DNA of 26,374 nt from CG2-30-46-19 sp034414555 (GTDB lineage Bacteria > Chloroflexota > Dehalococcoidia > GIF9 > AB-539-J10): assembly GCA_034414555.1 (NCBI GenBank), contig DAOUMA010000002.1, positions 1 to 26,374 on the forward strand. The letters are read 5' to 3'. The notes beneath the pieces are model-generated. The model saw nothing but the letters and a program-made list of their open reading frames with translations. It searched no databases and was not told the DNA's origin. This document shows positions 22,506-26,374 of the stretch, piece by piece (the first letter of the stretch is position 1; each line of letters opens with the position of its first letter). The translations under genes and the position numbers were made by a program.

Positions 22506-23366
22506 TCAGTCGCTGCCGTAAAATCCAAAGTCAATAAGCCCTTGCCCGGTATGGACCACTGCCAGTGCCCGGCCTTCAAAAACATGAAGTTCCTCACAGT
22601 GAAACTGGGATAACAGCATCTTTCTTAGCTCTTCGGCTTGCTGAGGAGCCTTGTTGTGAGTTATAGCGACATGTATCCTCTTATTCCCCACCCTTTCCTT
22701 AGCTAGGCTGACCATTTTCTCCATTATCTCGGTTTTCGTTTTGGCTCTTGCCACCGGTTTTATTATTCCTTCTGCAATCTCCAGGAGAGCTCTGAAGCTG
22801 CTTACCTGTTGTGCTTCAGCCCAGGACTTAGCCTGGCATATGCGTCCTCCTTCATCTAAATAGAAAAGGGTATCTGGCGCGGTAAGGTGGTTTATTTGTT
22901 GCATTAGGTAGTTGACTTGCTGCATAACCTCCTCTATGTTTTTGCCTTGTTTTGTTGCCCTGGCTGCCGCCAAGACGATAAGCGCAAGTCCTGATCCAGC
23001 AGTGTGTGAGTCAATCACCTCAATGGTAGTTTTAGGCAGTTCTTTTTGAGCTATTTCCTTAGCTTGTAGAGCTGAGTTATACCCCCCACTAAGACCTGTT
23101 GTGACGGAGATATAAAGGATAGCCTCGGCGTTTTGGCTCAGCTCCTGATAGGCTTGCAGGAACTCCTCTGGAGAAGCGAATGAAGTCGTAGGTAAGTCTT
23201 CCTTTTTGTCTAATCGGGCATAAAGGTCTTCCATATCTACTTCTGTGTCCAGGTAGTCTTTGCCATCCATGATGACGTGGAATGGTATTAACTTGATATC
23301 AAATTTTCGTGCTATTTCTAGTGCCATGTTGCTTGCGGTGTCGGTCGTAACAGCTACTTTTCTCAT
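22506..23366 (-). CDS. DegV/FakB family fatty-acid-binding protein, copy 1
   Basis: Same fold and probable role as the next gene, about half identical to it by eye. Key blocks are VTTDTASNMALEIARKF at the N-terminus, FHVIMDGKDYLDTEVDMEDL, LPTTSFASPEEF (head-group site), VIDSHTAGSGLAL and YLDEGGRICQAKS. ATG 23366 is selected, giving 286 residues, because AAAGGAG stands seven bases in front; the frame is open seven codons further up, to 23387, without a ribosome site. First gene of the pair, behind a near-consensus promoter. Two paralogs side by side often differ in preferred acyl chain (saturated or unsaturated), as known for FakB1/FakB2; that is not testable here. Confidence 0.92.
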   Translation of the reverse strand: MRKVAVTTDTASNMALEIARKFDIKLIPFHVIMDGKDYLDTEVDMEDLYARLDKKEDLPTTSFASPEEFLQAYQELSQNAEAILYISVTTGLSGGYNSALQAKEIAQKELPKTTIEVIDSHTAGSGLALIVLAAARATKQGKNIEEVMQQVNYLMQQINHLTAPDTLFYLDEGGRICQAKSWAEAQQVSSFRALLEIAEGIIKPVARAKTKTEIMEKMVSLAKERVGNKRIHVAITHNKAPQQAEELRKMLLSQFHCEELHVFEGRALAVVHTGQGLIDFGFYGSD

Positions 23367-23396
23367 GGTAGGCTCCTTTCTTGGCACATCGCTGCC

Positions 23397-23406
23397 CGAT
23401 ATATCG
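23397..23406. promoter_or_regulatory. 10-bp palindrome in the DegV leader
   Basis: CGATATATCG is a perfect palindrome just downstream of the predicted transcription start of the DegV pair. It could be an operator; it may also be chance given its length. Confidence 0.25.
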
Positions 23407-23417
23407 CACTCCGATGT

Positions 23418-23445
23418 ATTATAGGGTGTAAGCTATTTTTGTCAA
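23418..23445 (-). promoter_or_regulatory. Near-consensus sigma-70 promoter for the DegV pair
   Basis: Perfect TTGACA (complement of 23440-23445) and perfect TATAAT (complement of 23418-23423) separated by 16 bases, 51 bases before the DegV ATG. The strongest promoter match in the window, so these genes are probably well expressed. Confidence 0.75.
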
Positions 23446-23457
23446 GACCTAAGTTAG

Positions 23458-23522
23458 GAGATTGATTAGCAACCTATCCCCCTGCCCCCTTCCCCTAGCA
23501 AGGGAAGGGGGAGTGTAGGTAA
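23458..23522. repeat. Dispersed palindromic repeat, CCCCCTTCCC family, copy 2
   Basis: Stem CCCCCTTCCC (23485-23494) and GGGAAGGGGG (23502-23511) with loop CTAGCAA. Flanks GAGATTGATTAGCAA and GTGTAGGTAAG match copy 1 at 2145-2213. A further perfect hairpin, AGAGAGGGG/CCCCTCTCT (23522-23544), follows directly. Confidence 0.75.
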
Positions 23523-23983
23523 GAGAGGGGTGAAACCCCTCTCTATAAATCTCTTCCCCTATCTTTCGAAGGAGAGGGGGATAAAGGGGGTGAGGTTAGT
23601 GAACACTCTGTCATCTTGCTCTTTGCTTTTTGAGTTTTGTTTTTCCCGGGGTTGCCACACCTCCGGCTGGCAATGACAAAAAGGGGCTCGCAGTGACCTC
23701 TTTTTGTTACCCTGAACGAAGTGAAGGGTTTCGAAATTGCTTTGCAGGGCCTGCCCTGAGTGAGATTCTTCGGTCGCTTCCTCAGAATGACAAAAGGAAA
23801 TGGAGGGTTGGAATGACAGAGAGCGAAGGGTTTGCAAACAGGATGGGCTTTCTACCACTGAACAAACATCGGCATGTCTGTTCACCTATGCGTATGACTA
23901 TTGCATGGGTAAAACATCTTTCAAGGTGGATTATATCATGCCGACAGTGTAAAGTTAAGTAGGAGTAGGTACTGGATTCAGTT

Positions 23984-24047
23984 GGCATATAGCATTTAGC
24001 AAGTTGGGAGCATCGAGGACGAAATAGGGGGTTCGAATCCGTGCCCT
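23984..24047 (+). other. Degenerate tRNA-like segment
   Basis: GGCATATAGCATTTAGC then AAGTTGGGAGCA resembles the 5' acceptor and D-arm of a tRNA, and GGGGGTTCGAATCC at 24027-24040 resembles a T-arm. The anticodon arm is missing and the acceptor pairs only partly (GGCA with TGCC), so it cannot be a working tRNA. It may be the scar of an integration event next to the accessory cassette that follows. Confidence 0.35.
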
Positions 24048-24078
24048 GGTGTGGTAGAATGGAAAGGATAAATAAATA

Positions 24079-24099
24079 AGGGACTTGGTCGAAGTCCCT
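24079..24099 (-). terminator. Hairpin, possible minus-strand terminator
   Basis: A perfect 8-bp stem AGGGACTT/AAGTCCCT with a 5-base loop. Read on the minus strand it is followed by TATTTATTTAT, a T-rich tail. It lies 400 bases beyond the end of the minus-strand HTH gene, so assignment to it is uncertain. Confidence 0.4.
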
Positions 24100-24190
24100 C
24101 ATATTTGAGAGCTGAGCCTTGCTGTGTGCTGGCTGGCTCTATATTTAGGAGTATATCACAGGTCGGATAGGGAAAGCAAGGAGGCTAACA

Positions 24191-24373
24191 ATGCCACTAT
24201 GGTCTCTGCAAGGTGAGCCCCCGGCCCAGCCACTTCGACACTTGCTACCTTTACTCACATCGTGCCAGACTGTTCCCTACACCTTGGCAACCTTTAATGC
24301 CCAAGACAGGAAACAAAGAACACCTAATTCAATGCCTATCCTTAAGAAAAAGATTAATGGAGAACGAGCTTAG
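24191..24373 (+). CDS. Doubtful 60-residue reading frame with a good ribosome site
   Basis: ATG 24191 is preceded at six bases by a perfect AAGGAGG (24178-24184), the only reason to list it. The product, MPLWSLQGEPPAQPLRHLLP and so on, shows no recognisable motif, and its composition looks like translated non-coding DNA. An overlapping frame from 24213 is equally featureless. It may be a remnant of a gene start whose body has been lost. Confidence 0.2.
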   Translation: MPLWSLQGEPPAQPLRHLLPLLTSCQTVPYTLATFNAQDRKQRTPNSMPILKKKINGERA

Positions 24374-24498
24374 TCGTGTTAAAATACACAATTAGGAGCA
24401 CAAGACAGTGTTCGGAGCAACTAGTCTAGAAAGCTTCCAGTACAGCGGGGGACCAAATAACGCTGCTTAATAGTGCCGGCAGGGTCAATTCTGGCGCA

Positions 24499-25380
24499 TT
24501 ATTGTGCCAAGAGCTTCCCCCATGTTTGGATTTTGTTCGACACTTCTTTCCACTCATCTTTCACCTTCTGAACCGATTCAAGCGCACCAGGTGTGAGTTT
24601 CGCGGCGATTTGCGGGTCATATTTTATGTGGGAGAGAGCCTCTTTGGCTCCCTTTATGTGCTCAATGGCGTGGTGTACGAGATAGGGCGTTAACTGCACC
24701 CATAAGTAGATGCATTTTCCTCCTATTTCCTCAAACGAACAAATAAGCTTGTAGAGCTCAATATCCAGCAAGGTAGGGAACATCTTCTCGAAATCAGGAT
24801 ATTTGTATCGACTCGGTAACCTCAGCCAGGGCTTACCGTCGTCGCCTTCACCTACTATCAGCTTGTGCTCCCGCATCATGTGCTGATGTTTCCGCACGCA
24901 CTCTAGCCATTCCTTATATCTTTCTGGCCTCTCGGAGTCGGGGAACTGACAAGGCCCGTGGCACTCTTCCCAGGTGAGAACACCTTTCGCTAAAGCTTCT
25001 GCGCCAAGAAAAGGAAAATCAGGGATATAACATTCCTGGCTTAATTCATAGAGATATCTTGGCACGCCCTGTATGTGCAATACCACTAGCTCTTGGATTT
25101 CGCTAATCGCTTTGCTTTTATCGATCACTTTGCGCAGGGCCTGTGCTTGTTCAGTAGTTACCAAACCTTCTTTTCGCTCCATCGCAGCAAGCTTTTTCAC
25201 CGTCATCCCCCTTTTGATGCGGTCAACCTCATCGCGAGGGATTAACCACTTACTGCCTTTCTTAAGCTGTGTAGCGTTAATATGTCCGCTCCTCAGGTAC
25301 TCATAGATTCTATCAGTTGATATACCGAGCGATTTGGCTACCTCTTTGACGCTATAGAATTCCTTCTCACCCATAATCAT
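24499..25380 (-). CDS. Excisionase-family HTH protein with unknown C-terminal domain
   Basis: The N-terminus carries a MerR/excisionase-type winged helix-turn-helix: FYSVKEVAKSLGISTDRIYE, then YLRSGHINATQLKKGSKWLI and PRDEVDRIKRG (residues about 8-58). The remaining 230 residues are not recognised; they are soluble, rich in charged residues, with CHGPCQFPDSERPERYKEWL and several possible helices near the end. ATG 25380 (293 residues) and ATG 25374 (291) are both possible, neither with a clear ribosome site. A good promoter lies upstream. It diverges from the AbrB-like gene. Probably a regulator of the accessory element that continues to the window edge; a role in excision is only suggested by the HTH type and neighbours. 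Confidence 0.75.
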   Translation of the reverse strand: MIMGEKEFYSVKEVAKSLGISTDRIYEYLRSGHINATQLKKGSKWLIPRDEVDRIKRGMTVKKLAAMERKEGLVTTEQAQALRKVIDKSKAISEIQELVVLHIQGVPRYLYELSQECYIPDFPFLGAEALAKGVLTWEECHGPCQFPDSERPERYKEWLECVRKHQHMMREHKLIVGEGDDGKPWLRLPSRYKYPDFEKMFPTLLDIELYKLICSFEEIGGKCIYLWVQLTPYLVHHAIEHIKGAKEALSHIKYDPQIAAKLTPGALESVQKVKDEWKEVSNKIQTWGKLLAQ

Positions 25381-25397
25381 CTAAAGATGCCTTAAGA

Positions 25398-25476
25398 TGC
25401 CCAATTTTGTGTAACGCCAGCCGTAAATCCTATTATAAATTATAAAGCGTTATTAACACTTAGTAAACATTGGGCA
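25398..25476. repeat. Inverted repeat TGCCCAAT/ATTGGGCA in the divergent promoter region
   Basis: TGCCCAAT at 25398-25405 and ATTGGGCA at 25469-25476 bracket the spacer between two divergent genes. AAGATGCC also occurs twice near the left arm (25384-25402). Could be paired operator half-sites for the HTH or AbrB-like protein; an echo of the REP arm GCCCAATTTATTGGGC is noted but is probably chance. Confidence 0.35.
25439..25467 (-). promoter_or_regulatory. Promoter of the excisionase-type HTH gene
   Basis: TTTACT (complement of 25462-25467) and perfect TATAAT (complement of 25439-25444) are 17 bases apart, about 60 bases before the ATG. Confidence 0.55.
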
Positions 25477-25484
25477 ATTTGAAA

Positions 25485-25706
25485 ATGGGTGAGATTTTTA
25501 AGCGACCATATAAAGTTCGGAGAGCTGCTCAAAGAGGCAAAGAAATAACCATCGCCCCTGAGGCCAAGATGGAACCAGGAGACCAGGTGATCCAGTGGTT
25601 TGACGGCTTCGTCTTAATAGTACCCAGCGGTACCAAGGTCAATGAAAAGTTCCTGTGGCGTGCAATAGAGCTCCCAGCGGTCTTATCTATTCATCCAAAG
25701 AAATAA
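25485..25706 (+). CDS. AbrB/SpoVT-like small protein
   Basis: A 73-residue protein with YKVRRAAQRGKEITIAPEAK followed by MEPGDQVIQWFDGFVLIVPSG. This matches the AbrB swapped-hairpin pattern: basic strand, GKEITIAP (compare GQITIPK), then a PGD turn and a strand-rich DGFVLIVP. AbrB proteins bind DNA as dimers and serve as regulators or antitoxins. ATG 25485 is preferred over the in-frame TTG 25470, although neither has a strong ribosome site. The next small gene begins 8 bases after its stop. The fit to AbrB is by motif only. Confidence 0.6.
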   Translation: MGEIFKRPYKVRRAAQRGKEITIAPEAKMEPGDQVIQWFDGFVLIVPSGTKVNEKFLWRAIELPAVLSIHPKK

Positions 25707-25714
25707 TCAAGAAA

Positions 25715-25885
25715 ATGGGAAAACTGGTGAAGCGAAAACAACCGCCACAACCTGTGGTTAAGGTCGAGTGGCAGCCAAAAGGCCGAGCTACACCCTTGTG
25801 GCTTAAGCTATGGGCTCGGCTTCTACGCGAGAAAAGGGAAAACTTCCCTACTGGTAACAATTGCAAAACTCCGGGAGGCAACTAG
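25715..25885 (+). CDS. Small hypothetical protein of the accessory cassette
   Basis: A 56-residue basic protein, MGKLVKRKQPPQPVVKVEWQ then PKGRATPLWLKLWARLLREK. Not recognised. The ATPLWLKLWARLL segment could form an amphipathic helix. It starts 8 bases after the AbrB-like gene, so the two are probably one operon. ATG 25715 is preferred to a TTG or ATG at 25655, inside the preceding gene; no clear ribosome site. A homolog search would decide whether it is a conserved element gene. Confidence 0.45.
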   Translation: MGKLVKRKQPPQPVVKVEWQPKGRATPLWLKLWARLLREKRENFPTGNNCKTPGGN

Positions 25886-25902
25886 GGTGAAAAGGAGGAG
25901 TT

Positions 25903-25926
25903 ATGAGTTCGAGTAGGCGGGAATAG
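25903..25926 (+). CDS. Seven-residue leader-like reading frame
   Basis: AAAGGAGGAG (25891-25900) is one of the strongest ribosome sites in the window and is followed by ATG 25903, but the frame is only MSSSRRE and stop. The stop lies inside the 5' arm and loop of the terminator-like hairpin at 25915-25942. This layout is that of a leader peptide in an attenuator, or of a decayed gene start. Confidence 0.4.
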   Translation: MSSSRRE

Positions 25927-25950
25927 CATTGTATTCCTGCCTCTTTTCCG
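25915..25950 (+). terminator. Intrinsic terminator or attenuator
   Basis: An 11-bp stem AGGCGGGAATA/TATTCCTGCCT (one G-T pair), loop GCATTG, followed by CTCTTTTCC. It overlaps the end of the seven-residue frame and precedes the resolvase-like HTH gene by 58 bases. Confidence 0.65.
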
Positions 25951-26007
25951 CATTGATGGTAATGACACCAATACCTCAGCTCAGCGAAGCCGGGGCAAAA
26001 AAGAACA

Positions 26008-26220
26008 ATGAACGCAGACAAAATAAGAAGGAAAGCAGGGCGTCCCAGAGCCATACCCGAGGCCGTGATACCACGCTTGCTTCATCTCTACGCTGAAGGT
26101 TTAGGGTATCGCACAGTGGCTCGCGAATTGAGCAAACAAGGTGTTTACGCGGACTGGAGCACTGTGCGGCGGATCATCAAGTCTCGCGGGTCTGTGGACA
26201 GCGGGGAAAATGCCCTGTAA
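26008..26220 (+). CDS. Resolvase-like HTH protein
   Basis: A 70-residue protein. After MNADKIRRKAGRPRAIPEAV comes a homeodomain-like helix-turn-helix: IPRLLHLYAEGLGYRTVARE and LSKQGVYADWSTVRRIIKSR. The GRPR lead and the Y-R-T-V-A...W-S-T-V-R-R-I pattern are those of the DNA-binding tail of serine resolvases and IS-type transposases, but there is no catalytic domain. It may be a stand-alone DNA-binding protein of the element. ATG 26008 has only a weak ribosome site (AAAAGAAC). Lies between the attenuator-like hairpin and the probable recombinase start. Confidence 0.6.
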   Translation: MNADKIRRKAGRPRAIPEAVIPRLLHLYAEGLGYRTVARELSKQGVYADWSTVRRIIKSRGSVDSGENAL

Positions 26221-26291
26221 GCCATTTTTAACACTATTTTGCCACTAGGTATCTCAAGTGATGTGAATGAAACTATGGATAAGGGTAATAA

Positions 26292-26342
26292 ATGCAGCAA
26301 ATCAACGAAAAACGCGATTTCGTATGTGGAGATGGTGATTAA
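26292..26342 (+). CDS. Possible 16-residue coupling peptide
   Basis: ATG 26292 opens MQQINEKRDFVCGDGD, stop TAA at 26340-26342, overlapping the next ATG as TAATG. AAGGG lies seven bases upstream. The exact stop-start overlap suggests translational coupling to the following gene; the peptide itself is not recognised. Confidence 0.3.
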   Translation: MQQINEKRDFVCGDGD

Positions 26343-26374
26343 TGAAGACCTATCTTGAGCCAGAGGAAGTCAGG
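26342..26374 (+). CDS. Start of a probable tyrosine recombinase, cut by the window
   Basis: ATG 26342 begins MKTYLEPEEVR, open to the end of the window, with GGAG about ten bases upstream. A [KR]TYLEPEEV opening is common at the start of the catalytic domain of XerC/D-like integrases of this size class. Only eleven codons are visible, so the call rests on this motif and on the accessory setting. Confidence 0.4.
   Translation, partial: MKTYLEPEEVR

Larger units (their letters stand above)
23523..24498. other. Non-coding, repeat-derived spacer
   Basis: No convincing long gene. It holds hairpin-rich C/T tracts to about 23600, then repeat debris of the GCAATGACA/CAGAATGACA type (for example GGCAATGACA at about 23668, GCTCGCAGTGACC at about 23687 and CTTCCTCAGAATGACA at about 23777), a tRNA-like remnant at 23984-24047, a hairpin at 24079-24099 and one weak small reading frame at 24191. 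Frames on either strand across 23559-23960 read only through repeat sequence. Confidence 0.6.

Noticed and set aside
23984..24047. Functional tRNA gene
   Set aside because: The anticodon arm is missing and the T-stem and acceptor do not pair properly; kept only as a possible scar.
23559..24102. Three frames of 106-110 codons on both strands
   Set aside because: They translate repeat debris (for example CHSEEATEESHS and HQGTDSNP-like strings typical of translated repeats and tRNA-like DNA), with no ribosome sites.

Overview
The window looks like a chromosomal piece of an anaerobic bacterium, most likely a Dehalococcoidia-type Chloroflexota. That is an inference from gene content and style: four radical-SAM or cobalamin-type enzymes, a DUF47/PiT pair, a FabL-type enoyl-ACP reductase, frequent TTG/GTG starts with AGGAGG-type ribosome sites, and many small palindromic repeats. 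No rRNA or protein marker fixes the taxonomy.

Layout. 1-1591: end of an ABC-2 export operon (ATPase cut by the window edge, plus permease). 1592-2466: repeat-rich spacer with a 25-base tRNA/tmRNA 3'-end remnant, a 20-codon lysine-rich mini-gene with a good ribosome site, and a REPIN-like palindrome. 2467-3881 (minus): mutM and coaE. 3951-6136 (plus): AmmeMemoRadiSam enzyme (amrS) and AMMECR1 protein (amrA), separated by a REP-associated tyrosine transposase (RAYT) with its own palindromes. 6229-8875: phosphate uptake (DUF47 regulator, PiT transporter), an antisense ribbon-helix-helix gene with a perfect 24-bp operator-like palindrome, and an internally deleted PiT pseudogene. 8902-11110 (minus): S2P-type membrane protease, alpha/beta hydrolase and methyltransferase in a tightly packed operon. 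11234-13406: a UbiA prenyltransferase converging on a HemN-like radical-SAM protein, then a frameshifted small membrane protein. 13789-17088: plsX-acpP-fabL-fabF, a fatty-acid and phospholipid operon with 4-base overlaps between acpP, fabL and fabF. 17123-21491: U32-family protein (minus), acyl-CoA synthetase-like protein and a B12-binding radical-SAM protein (plus). 21602-23366 (minus): two tandem DegV/FakB fatty-acid-binding paralogs behind a near-consensus promoter. 23388-24498: non-coding, repeats and a degenerate tRNA-like segment. 24499-26374: accessory cassette with an excisionase-type HTH protein, an AbrB-like protein, small unknown genes, a resolvase-like HTH protein and, at the very edge, what looks like the first codons of a tyrosine recombinase.

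How it fits together. The central theme is lipid metabolism (PlsX, ACP, FabL, FabF, acyl-CoA ligase, DegV/FakB) beside housekeeping repair and CoA synthesis. Over this backbone, at least three repeat families have moved into spacers, gene ends and, in one case, apparently the inside of a coding sequence. The most interesting systems are the RAYT with its four covarying cruciform REPINs and the orphan RHH gene with an ATA start and palindromic operator.
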